Shown here: one piece after another, positions 30,654 through 41,667 of the stretch
Position numbering within the stretch: the stretch's first letter is position 1
How the letters are laid out: each line of letters starts with the position of its first letter
Assembly (NCBI GenBank): GCA_964036195.1
Contig: OZ038455.1
Coordinates: 7,023,855 to 7,087,854, forward strand
Reading direction: 5' to 3'
Length of the DNA stretch: 64,000 nt
DNA from: Sphaerolaimus hirsutus
Lineage: Eukaryota; Nematoda; Chromadorea; Monhysterida; Sphaerolaimidae
Made by a program: the position numbers and the translations under genes
Notes under the pieces: generated by a model
What the model saw: the letters and a program-made list of their open reading frames with translations, nothing else
Database searches by the model: none
Told to the model about the DNA's origin: nothing

Positions 30654-30660
30654 TATAAAA
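30654..30660 (+). promoter_or_regulatory. TATA box of the orphan polymerase-like ORF
   Basis: CCCTATAAAAGGATG lies 41 nt before the ATG at 30701. A start around 30684 would fall on 'gttcattc', similar to an arthropod-type initiator, leaving a very short leader. Confidence 0.5.
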
Positions 30661-30700
30661 GGATGCACTTTTGCCAATTAGTTCATTCAATTTGAATAAA

Positions 30701-32155
30701 ATGGTCGACCTGCAAAACTACGAACTCGTGGATAGCCCGCCGCTGGAACAAGAACAACGTCAACTGGAGAGCTCATCAGATGAAGAAGAAGTTTTTGACG
30801 AGAACAAGGTTAAATACGAAGATGAAGATCCCGTTACTTTAAATAAACATTATGAATATCTCAAGGATAATATAATAGACACAGAAAAAAATGAACCAGC
30901 CTGGAAAGATTTGTTTAAGATTAAAGAACCTTGGTTAGAAAAAAATGGAAAATTTTATACTAATTATTATGTATATGATGTCGAATTTGTATCCAATTTA
31001 GAGGATCATGTTACGGATCCTATATTTTTTTTAGAGTATGTCTTGGCAAAATGTTTGGAGAAAGTTTACATGGATTATTTTGCAGAAAATGCAAGTGATG
31101 AAAAAAAACATATTTTTATTGGTATAAAAGTTATGTCAAAAAGTTTTGATAAGGGGTATATACTATCGAAAATTACTCACATGCAAAATGTTTCTATAGC
31201 CTCAATTTTAAATAGAGTTGAAATGATTTTTCAATCAGCCGGTATAGAAGAGGATAATTTACTAAATGGATTTTCTGTCAATATTACAACTGTGGAACGA
31301 AAAGATGTGGTTGCAAAAGGATTTGATAATATGACACAATTTTTACCTGATATACAAAGTAGAATCCGATACCACAAGAAGGCTATTTATAATCCACCAC
31401 AATTACCATATCTACCTGATCAATGCCTAGCCATCTGTTTATTCATGGGTCGACAATATTTATTGTCAACAATAACAAACAAAAAAAATTTATTCAAAAA
31501 GTACAAGCGGAAAAATAAAAAAGGTAGGTTTATCACACTAGAAAACCATGCTTCCAAATTTTTAGAGTTTGCATGTGTATCATATAAATATGATAGACAG
31601 TGCAATGATTTGTATAAAAATGTAAACATATTGATAAAGGCTCTAAACAACTTTCCACCCAAACACAAACATGTTATATATACTTGTAGAGTGTGGTCCA
31701 TTGTAGATGGCGGAATTGACATGATTTTTCAAAGTACACCAAATGTTAAGAAAAGTGCATGTATTGATTTATTGTATGATGACGCAGAGAAGCACGTTGT
31801 GTTGGTAAAATCAATAAGTAGTTTAGCTAATTGCTATAAGGTTACAGATTGTTGTAACAAAATATTGTTTAATAAGGATTCCGTATGTAAGTGTTCAAAA
31901 TCGAGCTGCCCCATGTGTTATGCTCCAAATATATGTCCTATAGAAAAAGGTAAGAAGACCATTATTTGTAATTTATGTCATAGATCTTTTTATAATAAAA
32001 GTTGTTATGATAATCACCTAGTCAATGTTTTCCCACACAAATCTAATGTTCAAATTACAAAAATAATAGATGATTCGACTGATGAATCAGATGCAGAATC
32101 GTACTTGAAAGACAATGATCTTAATAAACTAAATAAACAGTCTTCGTGTAACTAG
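30701..32155 (+). CDS. orphan ORF resembling the N-terminal region of Polinton/adintovirus-type DNA polymerase B, 484 aa
   Basis: A single uninterrupted, AT-rich reading frame with its own TATA box. Residues about 245-330 (PYLPDQCLAICLFMGRQYLL ... ACVSYKYD) have the pattern seen before the exonuclease in protein-primed PolB of Polintons and adintoviruses. The C-terminal part has Cys/His pairs (CCNKI, CKCSKSSCPMC, CNLCHRSFYNKSCYDNH) like the zinc-binding segment of those proteins. The exonuclease and polymerase domains are absent: the frame stops at 32155 after an acidic tail. It may be a truncated Polinton remnant that stayed open, or a gene derived from one. Family resemblance is from memory and moderate. 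The start is the ATG at 30701; the 30 nt before it stay open but contain no ATG. Confidence 0.6.
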   Translation: MVDLQNYELVDSPPLEQEQRQLESSSDEEEVFDENKVKYEDEDPVTLNKHYEYLKDNIIDTEKNEPAWKDLFKIKEPWLEKNGKFYTNYYVYDVEFVSNLEDHVTDPIFFLEYVLAKCLEKVYMDYFAENASDEKKHIFIGIKVMSKSFDKGYILSKITHMQNVSIASILNRVEMIFQSAGIEEDNLLNGFSVNITTVERKDVVAKGFDNMTQFLPDIQSRIRYHKKAIYNPPQLPYLPDQCLAICLFMGRQYLLSTITNKKNLFKKYKRKNKKGRFITLENHASKFLEFACVSYKYDRQCNDLYKNVNILIKALNNFPPKHKHVIYTCRVWSIVDGGIDMIFQSTPNVKKSACIDLLYDDAEKHVVLVKSISSLANCYKVTDCCNKILFNKDSVCKCSKSSCPMCYAPNICPIEKGKKTIICNLCHRSFYNKSCYDNHLVNVFPHKSNVQITKIIDDSTDESDAESYLKDNDLNKLNKQSSCN

Positions 32156-32405
32156 GGTGTCAAATTTCCGTTTCCGTTTTCCGTTTCCGCCTTTCCGCAG
32201 GAAAATTTTTTACCTTTCCGTTTTCCGTTTTCCGGCAGCCGAAAATTTTTTACCTTTCCGTTTTCCATTTTCCGGCAGCCGACAAATTTTTACCTTTCCG
32301 TTTTCCGTTTTCCGGCAGCTGAAAGTTTTTTACCTTTCCGTTTCCGTTTTTCCGGCCCATTTTTCCGTTTTCCGGCTGAAAAATTTTTACCTTTCCGTTT
32401 CCGTT
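32153..32405. mobile_element. truncated hAT-type miniature element, 'TTTTCCG' family
   Basis: Begins TAGGGTGTCAAATTTCCG right after the stop of the polymerase-like ORF and consists of repeats of CCGTTTTCCGGCAGC. The other end is not found; it fades into BEL/Pao-derived sequence. The complete copy is at 41769-42286. Confidence 0.5.
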
Positions 32406-33177
32406 TTACCAGGCCATTTTTCCATTTTCTGGCTCGATTTTCAGTTTTCTGGCATTTTTCCATTGTTTTTCCAATCTGTATTTATCTTCAATTGGCTCAT
32501 TCCATTGTGTTGTTTTTGTCTCTTGGAGCAGCATTGACAACTGGGATTTCAGGGTCAGTGAAACAGGTGCTGTGAACCCAATTGGGTCATATGCTGACAC
32601 CAATAATTTATTCAAGTTTCATCTGGTTGGTGTTGTGATGCTGTCAATTTGCAATTTTGGTGTTGATATTGCCAGCAAGTCCATTCGGTGATTTTATTTC
32701 ATGCCCATTACTGCGACAATTTTATTCACCTTTGGACTCCTGTCGTTTTCTGCTATTTCATTCATGACTGATCTGGAGTTTGACAGCCATTCCCTCATGT
32801 TCATAGAACATTGGTTAAATAAAGCTTTTACTTTGTAATATAGTTCTAAAGCTTCAACTTCATTCGTGACACTCATGATGAAGTTATTGACGTAAATGTT
32901 GTTTATTATCATTGCCAACTGGTTTCATTCCCCTTCATTTTCTTCATATTCATTCATGTTGTTTATTGTCACATTTAAATGGTATTTTATGACTGCTCCC
33001 AAAATTGCTGGGCTGCAGACAAGTCCAAACAGTATGCGTTTAAAACGAAGTACTATTAAGTTATTTTCAGTTACTGGTTTTGAGGCATCTTTCAGCCAAA
33101 AAAATCGTGTGTAGTCTCTAGGTTGGTCATGCAATCCTATTTGCAAAAATGCCTTTTCAATATTGGCAATTAAGCGG
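32406..33177 (-). pseudogene. decayed BEL/Pao reverse transcriptase fragment
   Basis: Minus-strand pieces read IEKAFLQIGLHDQPRDYTRF, RFKRILFGLVCSPAIL, LYYKVKALFNQCSMNMREWL and AYDPIGFTAPVSLTLKSQL, a Pao-type RT in order. A stop and frame breaks interrupt it. All three catalytic aspartates are replaced by Asn: motif A reads NIEKAF and motif C reads YVNN. No protease, integrase or LTRs are seen nearby. Confidence 0.8.
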
Positions 33178-33389
33178 GAATTAGAGCTCAGCGTCGATTC
33201 GACGCGAAATGATGACGTGGAAAGATGTCGAAAAATTAATTACATGAGAACGGACAAAGATACGGTCTTGTAATTTCAGAATAAGATTGTCCTGGTAATT
33301 GTTTATAATGTCCCAAAAAAGATTTGAAAAATATTGAGTAATTAATGTGTTATTAATTGTACGTCAAAATTGCATCTTTTCACGTCATC

Positions 33390-33600
33390 ATTTCCCGTCA
33401 AACATTTCACGTCAGCAACTTTTCACGTCAGCAACATTTCACGTCACATGAAATGTTGACGTGAAATGTAAGTTGTCGAATCTTTTCACGTCAGAGTGTT
33501 GACGTGAAAAGATGTTTACTGATAAACATTTTGCGTCAAAAACATTCTACGTCAAGCTGTAATTAGAATTTTATTTCTGACGTGAAATGAATGAGTGAAG
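33390..33600. repeat. cluster of CACGTCA / TGACGTG words
   Basis: Repeated 'catttcacgtcagcaac' and its inverse 'gttgacgtgaaatg' form a hairpin-prone cluster; a similar one lies at 36395-36615. The words resemble those of the 84-bp satellite at 57418-59400. Confidence 0.5.
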
Positions 33601-33609
33601 AGTGTGTAG

Positions 33610-34139
33610 TAGGGTTCAACCGGGACCACTTTTCGGGACGGGGAACGTGGCCGGGACCATAAATTCTTCAATGTCAGGACCGGGACCAAAATGTAGGGAC
33701 AGGGACCGGGACCAGGACTGGAGGATCGTTACCGGTACCAGGAATTTTCGAATGTCGGGACCGGGACCGGGACTGTGGTGTCGGTACTGTTGGTACGGGT
33801 ACTGGGAGTTGTCAGTACATCAGAAATGAAATTTTTTCGGGAAATGAACACTTAATATGCTATCTATAACATCATAAAGTACTACTGCTGGTCTCGTGTC
33901 TACCTGTATCTGTTGTCTTGCGACTATATTTAGGAACGTGGGAAAAATTTTGTAGAAAGGATTGAAAAAAGACACTGTGAACTTCAACCGTGAGTGGGAG
34001 TGGATTTTTTCTATCCGGGATCGGGACTGCGGCGTAGGTAAGTGTACCGGGACTGTGTCGTCGGGACTGGGACCTGGACCGCCCAGTGCAGACTTTTTGT
34101 CGAACCAGGTAGCGGAATCTCAGTCCCGTTTGAACCCTA
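33610..34139. mobile_element. hAT-type miniature element, 'GGGACC' variant
   Basis: TAGGGTTCAACCGGGACC at the left end and GTCCCGTTTGAACCCTA at the right are inverted; the interior has degenerate GGGACCGGGACC runs. Related to the GATCCC family but with a different hexamer. No clear 8-bp duplication. Confidence 0.55.
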
Positions 34140-35375
34140 GTGGATACGTAGACTATGCGATGATTATGCGATGACTAATGCGAGCTATGCGAGCGATTAA
34201 ATTTTTTTGATGACCTACCCAACATTCCTTGTTAGACGACTCCAGTAGAATAGTGTGAACCACGTTTTATGATGAATACGCGTTGTTGGTCGGACGACCA
34301 CAGGATATAATTGTCAATTAGCTAATTTCATACGTTACTTTACTTTGTTATGTTATTTTATGTTACGTTTTTATTGTTAATTTGTTAATGAAAGTTAATG
34401 TATTTATGTAAATATTGTGCACGTCACAAAAAAATTTATCTATCGTTTTATATATATTCATTCAATCGATCAATGAATTAATGCATTGAATATTCCGTAA
34501 CGTAAATTTTCAAATAATTCCAAGGGAGATATACCGTATATCCTCGAAATACCCCCCGGGGGGTGATTGTTTCATAGTGGTCCCGAGAGGGGGGGGGGGG
34601 GGGGGTCAAACGAGGGGGGGGGGGGTCAAACGAGGGGGGTGTATTTCGAGGGGGGGGGGGTTATTATTTCACAAGAAAATTTTTGAAAACCTAGTACGAA
34701 ATTGTCGTCTGAAACGTACGCAGACGTCAAAAAATGCAACAAAAACCGCCATTTATAAGGTTCTGTAGACTAATATTAGTATGTAGATGGTATGTACACT
34801 GTTCTAACGTGACTCCGACATTGTTTTAACGTGTGTTCTGCACTACGCAGAACACAAACTGCCATATTTGTGATGTACGTTCTCTTTACACTCAATTTGG
34901 GGGGGGGGGGTTTTCGAGGGGGGGTGATTGTTTCATAGTGGTCTCGAGAGGGGGGGGGGTCAAACGAGGGGGGGGGGGGGGGTATTTCGAGGTGGGGGTA
35001 TTTCGAGGAAATACGGTATTTTGAAATGTTAAATTTTTGGAAATCAGTGGGAGTTGATGGAGGGGGGAAGTTATTTGTTTCTCTGTCATCTAACAGGGGG
35101 AAATTATTCGATTATTTACGCTAGTATAAAGAAACCGTTAAAATTAAGGATTACATTGCATTTAAATGCAAACAATATGCCGTAAATCATAAATTGTAAA
35201 TTGTAAATACTTATTCGAGGATATAGCGTATATATTTTTATGTAGCACACATACCGCAACTGGCTCTACAAGTGATGGGTACAATATAAGAGCGAAAGAA
35301 TAAAAAAGAAATCTAGTTGGATAGTAATAATTGAATAGATGATACAGTCAGTATATAAGGCATGGGAATGATTAA

Positions 35376-35433
<58 letters not shown>

Positions 35434-35815
35434 TTTATTTACGGACCTGAACATTTCTATCAGACACGCATAATTTTCAAACAGCTAAGCGAAATATGCA
35501 TATGCGAGGTAAAAGAAAAATTCGTAAATGTTGTACAAAGAGATACCTAATACCGTAGTAAAGAAATGTACAGAAATTACAATACACTACAACAAGCGGA
35601 GATATTATACATGAGTGACATAGATTTTTAAAGCACCAAAATGCGGAGATTTCAATTTGAGGGATTATGATGGCGAATGTAAAAAATTTATAACTACTTT
35701 TAAACGAATGAACCATATTCAAAAACAAAGCATACATAGAAAAACATAAAAATCATTTGCAAAAACGAAACAAAGTATCAAACACATTTTTCCACTCCAC
35801 TCTGTGATTCAGTGA
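34140..35815. other. interval with G-rich hairpin copies and a tetranucleotide repeat
   Basis: No gene seen. About 34535-35020 is a large copy of the G-rich hairpin family with extended G runs. 35372-35442 is an (ACTT)n microsatellite. The stop of the 870-aa gene lies at 35816, and this stretch would contain its 3' untranslated region. Confidence 0.5.
35372..35442. repeat. (ACTT)n microsatellite
   Basis: About 16 tandem ACTT units followed by TTAT/TTTA variants. Confidence 0.95.
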
Positions 35816-38800
35816 CTATTTCTTTTTTCTCTTTTGCGGCAGCGTCTTCTTTTTCTGTAAGATAAATTCAAATTTAATCTTTTGGTAAATACTCAAATAC
35901 ATTTTATTACTTCCAATCTAAATAACATATTAGAAATAATTCAACCTTCACATTTTTCGTTCGAATTATATGATATGCCACAATATATTAGAGGAAACAC
36001 CACAAATGTATAATGTTTAAAACCAGTACAAAGTAAGGTGTAACATATTTGGGAATGTTACATCAATATTTATATTTAATTCATAACATAACAGAATGTA
36101 TACTAACGAGTTTTTTTTCCATAAATTTCAAAGCAACGTCTGCTTTGCTCACTGCACCGCGTTTCTTCGTTATCACTGTCTTGTCACTTCGTTTGACGAG
36201 TGGACCAAACACGTCTTCGATCCTGAGTGGCGGAATTTTCTTACGCGGCGGCGTCGCAGGAACAACCATAGGAGGTCTCGTTTGTATTCCATCCTGAAAA
36301 CATTGTATTATTAAAAACTTTTATGATCTCAATTATTATATTGTCACTTCAAGGAATGGTACTACTAACTAATAATTAAATAAAAACGTACGTCTAAACA
36401 TTAAAAATTTCACGACAAACATTCAACGTCAAACATTCCCCGTCAAACATTCCACGTCAACGGTTAAAAAATTCAAACATGTAATTTTTGCATTTGACGC
36501 AGAATGTCGACGTGAAATGTTTCGACGTGAAAAGATTTTAAAATCTTTTCACGTCGAAACATTTCACGTTCGACTATTGCATGCAATAGTCGAACGTGAA
36601 ATGTTTCGACGTAGATTCTTGATATATACTATTTTTATGTATTTTTATGATGTAAACATAAGTGTATTATTAGATTTTACAATTTTAATGCACATTTCTT
36701 TATTTTTTTAAGAGAAAATGTACATTTCATTATTAAAAATTTAAAAGTGTAACCTTTTGATAGATGACTATTTTCGTCCTTGATTCCACACATGAATCTT
36801 TGACCGCGCCGACCTTGGCAGCAGTTTTCGCGGCGCCCACATTTGTAGAAGTTTTTAAGTCTGTTTTGTTGACGCCGAGTTGATCGCTCACCTCGCCAAC
36901 GTCGACACTGACACATGAATCTGTGATTGTAGGTAAAATAAATGAAACGTGAAATATAAAACAGACTAAGTAAGTACTTGTACATATTTAAATAAATAAT
37001 TATGAAATGTTACTGTACACTTTATAAATATTTTTAAGCAATTTAAGACTACAATAACGTTTATTGGTGTACACTAATATATGAAATTACCTTTATTGTT
37101 GGAATCCGCAGCGCCTGAAATCTCTAAACGAGACGCAATGTCATCTGGATTTTGGATTTGTGCTGATGTCGGACGCTCAGAAACAATATGTGACGCCGGC
37201 TCTTTTCCATGTGACATTGGGCGTTTGTCGGCAGCAGACAGATTCGGTTCTTGAGCCATTTGCGGAACAGTGGCACTCGTGGTAGTTACCTAAAAATGTG
37301 ATTAGCTAGTCATTCAGGGACATATCCTGGATTTTTGAGCGGGGGGGGGGGGGCGCTTGTTTACGGATCCCCCGTGTGGAGGTGGGTGTCTGGTCTGAGC
37401 CCCCTCCCTAAAATTTTACAGTAAATGAATGGCGTCATAGGGCTAGGGTTAAAACGGGATCCCGATCCCGATACTGGATCCTGTGAAATTCCGGGATTTA
37501 GCAGTCCCGATCCGAATCCCGAGAAACTCCAAAGTCCGGGATCCCGATCTCGGAAAAATTAGTGGAAATTATTAAAAGTAAAAAACGACGTTTTTGCATG
37601 CAGAAATGTGAACGCAAACCCCCAGCGTTCATTTTATCCCACGTTTCTGACGTCCAACAGTTTTTTGAGATCTTTATGAACAAGTGTGTATGCCAGAACA
37701 TTGGCCAAAATCTCTATCCCTAGAACCCAATCCCGATCCCGAAAAAATGTCAATCCCGATCACAGTCCCGTGACCCCAATCCCGGCCAATCCCGATCCCG
37801 ATCCCGAAATATCAAAAAACCAATTGCAATCCCGATCCCGTGACACCAATCCCGGCCAATCCCGATCCCGATCCCGAAATATCACGAACCGTCAATTCCG
37901 ATCCCGAAAATTGAATCCCGTTTGAACCGTACATAGGGCATCCATTCGATGACGCCATTATATGTTTGAGGGGTGATTGCACAATTTTGCACAATAATTC
38001 AAAAATATAGTTGAAAAGTTGCATTTCCAGGGATTTTTCAGGTCTCACCCAGGAATAAATACCGTGCGCCCGTCGTGCGCCACCCGGTATAAAGTGTCAC
38101 ATAATATTTACACATATTAACCCACCTCATTGCAATTTTCTGCAGGACAACTTTTAGCTGTGCACACTGGTCCTGGCGAATGTCGCTGGTGCTTGATAAT
38201 CTCGTCACCATCGTCATCAGATAATTCAACAGTCGTGTCGTAAATCTATAAATACATGAAAATATAACATTTCATTCATATATATATATAATATAAATGC
38301 AATTGAATGTGATTTAAATTAGAATGAAATGTTCTTTACAGTTCAATGAAATACATCAGACAGGTATATTTTTAACCGGTGTGGTTTTGTCCATAAAACT
38401 GGTCGGGGGTTGGATACAAAAGATACATCATTTTCGTTGTGGGGATGGGGCACACACGGGGTGTGTATACAATATATTTGATCATGTGTGTTGTTTGTTT
38501 ATTAAGCCTGGCGAAAATGGTATCAGGCACAAAACAACTTGAAACTGTGTCTACAGTTACGGAATGGCACCTAGGGTTCAAACGGGATCCCGATCCCCCC
38601 GATCCCGGATCCCGTCAAATTCCGGGATTTAGCAGTCCCGATCCCGATCCCGAAAATTTTCAAATCCCAATCCCTATCCCGAGAAACTCCAAAGTCCGGC
38701 ATCCCGATCGAAATTACAAAACATGAAAAAAAGACATTTTTGTATGCAAAAATGTGAACGCAAACCACCAGCGTCCATTTTATGCCACTTTTCTGCCATC

Positions 38801-41618
38801 CAACAGTGTTTTGAGACCTTTATAAACAACTGTGAATGCCAGAACATTGGCCAAAATCTCTATCCCAAGACCCCAATCCCGATTCCAAAAAAATGCCAAT
38901 CCCGATCCCGATCCCGTGACCCCAATTACAGCAAATCCCGATCCCGATCACGAAATCTCAAAAAACCAATCCCGATCCCGATCCCGAAAAGTCAATCCCG
39001 TTTGAAACCCTAATGGCACCATGGTACATGGCGCCTGCGAAATTCATATTCGCCACGCCACGGCGCCATGTCTGGCGCCAGCAACCGCTGTCGATGTATG
39101 TATTTTTGCCAATATATACATGAATAACTACTATTATAATGTATACAAACATACTTTTTTGTCAGTCATAAAATTGAAATAAAATATAAAATAAAAATTA
39201 TTACCTGATACTTTTTCACGCGTGAATTTCTCGTCGGATACTGTTCTCTGTCACAATTTGCGGCGATCTCTGAGCTAGGATGATATCTCGAATTACTATC
39301 ACCCTCCCTGCCAGGTGATGATCGTGGACCACGGTCGTTGTGAACGGTCGAATCGGAATTCTGAAAAGCAATGTCACATTGTTCTCGATCTCAATAGATA
39401 TACATTTTTCATGGCATTTACCGATGTACTACTGTTACTAAAAGTAGTCTTCAAAATGGCCGAAATTTTTTACAATTTATTTTACTGACCAGCCCAATTC
39501 ACTGTATAGGTACAGATAATGTTCTCACGAAATGAGTCTGCCTTACCCCATTAATTAATCGGACTCTCTCAAGCAATTAAACATGCACAAAAAATGGTTA
39601 TAATTCATTTTTTTATGTTTCAATGCACAAAAAAATGGTTATAATTCATTTTTTATGTTTCAATTAGGGTTCAAACGGGATCCCGATCCCGATCCCGGAT
39701 CCCGTGAAATTCCGGGATTTACCAGTCCCGATCCCGATCCCGATCCCGAAACCCCAATCCCGATCCCGATCCCGAAATCTCAAAAATACCAATCCCGATC
39801 CCGATCCCGATCCCTAAAATTTTCAAATCCCGATCCCGATCCCGAGAAACTCCCAAGTCCGGGATCCCGATCCCGGAAAAATTAGTGGAAATTATAAAAA
39901 GTGACCTCAAAAAACCAATCCCGATCCCTATCCCGAAACCCCAATCCCGATCCCGAAATCTCAAAAAGTGAATCCCGATACCGATCCCGAAAAGTCAATC
40001 CCGTTTGAACCCTAGTTTCAATGTGATCAAACTAACTTTTTCCAAATCATTGCTCAAACGTGCCCATAATGACAACGTCTTCCTTTTCCGCTGGGATGAT
40101 GTACAGGTTGAATCAGTTCTGTCATCATGTCTTTCCATCGATCCATCGGACATGCCCGTTGGAACGTCATTGTACATGTTCTCATGTACGGGCTGAAAAT
40201 GATAAACATAGCATACATAAATACATACATACATACATACATATACACAAACAATCACAAAAAGGCCAGTCCCGGTAGGTACCTGTGTACCTGTCCCTAC
40301 CACTTATTCCCGGTCCCGATCCCGAAAATTTTAATTTGTCCTTATAATTTGGGCAAAATGTCATTTAAATGTAGCATTGATGGGTTTGGCTTTATTATTT
40401 TCCCAGCCAATTTTAAGGTGGGGGTTAATTAGAGGCTAATTAATTAGGTTAATTAGAGGTATAATTCAAGGCTGGTATAATTGAAATAATATGTTTATAT
40501 ATATATATTAAATTTACATTTAAAATATTAAATTAAATAAATAAAGCACTTACACTCGTTTCCGGCTGCATTACCTCATCGCAACATCTCGGCGAATTTG
40601 GCGACTGCGATGTCCGCGACGGCGATGGCGACTGCAATGTCGCCGACAGCGACGGCGAGCAAATATTGTCAGCATTTTGCGATTCGTCATTATTGTAAAA
40701 TTCCTGATTTTGCACATCATAATCTTCAAAGCATCCCAATTTGTCCAATTTGTTGTTTGGACGTATTGAATCTGCATCTGAATCTGACGGAGCAATCTGA
40801 AAATATTTATAAAATTAAAAAATATATATAATACAACAAAATAAAATAAATTATACATTTATTTCTGATTTGTAGTGCAACCCCGTAACCCCGTATCATA
40901 TTGCAGCAAGGTATTAAGAATTTTTTTGGCGGGTGGTGGGCCAAAATTTGTCCCATCGTAGGAACAAGTGGAAATTTGTGTTGGCTCTGGCGCCAGCCAA
41001 CACAAAGGTATAGTTACCATCCCAATGGAAACAGACGCCAACGCACGCGCACGAATTAACGGGAAGGTTTTATGTATTGATTCCCAGCGACCTAAGTTGA
41101 ACGTGCGTACGCGTGCAATTATGAATTATTATGACAATTCTGGTCGGATTATCTTACATTGTCTTTGCGTGAACTTTCAGGGCACAGGTGCCATTGAGTG
41201 AGATTGTTTGTGTGTGTGTATATATATATTCAAAGTACATATTTACATCGTTACATATTTGGTTAACAAGTACACACTACAAAATGCCACAAAGTAAACA
41301 CACAAACGTCACTCAAGCATGCCTGTGCACTAAAGTTCACATTCAGACAATGTATTTAAGATAATCCTACCAAAAGGGGCCCTTGATGCACGCCGCCGCT
41401 GACCTCTCTAGTACAAGCGCAAATAAGGCGGAGCAAAAACTATTGTACATCCCACTTCCCGAGTGGGCGTGTGCGCTTGGGTCTGACATTGGGATGGTAA
41501 GTGGAATTTGCCAACACAAATGCGTTATTGGCGTAGGCGCCAGCACCAAGAACCAATTTTATGTATAGAAGTCTGCATACGTATACAGCAAAATTTGAAA
41601 GTATGTGTAACTGCATAG

Positions 41619-41667
<49 letters not shown>

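Noticed and set aside
35362..35550. Frame coding TYLLTYLLTYLL
   Set aside because: Translation of the (ACTT)n microsatellite.
36049..36314. Plus-strand frames over 36108-36293
   Set aside because: Shadows of exon 15 of the 870-aa minus-strand gene, whose phases fit on both sides.
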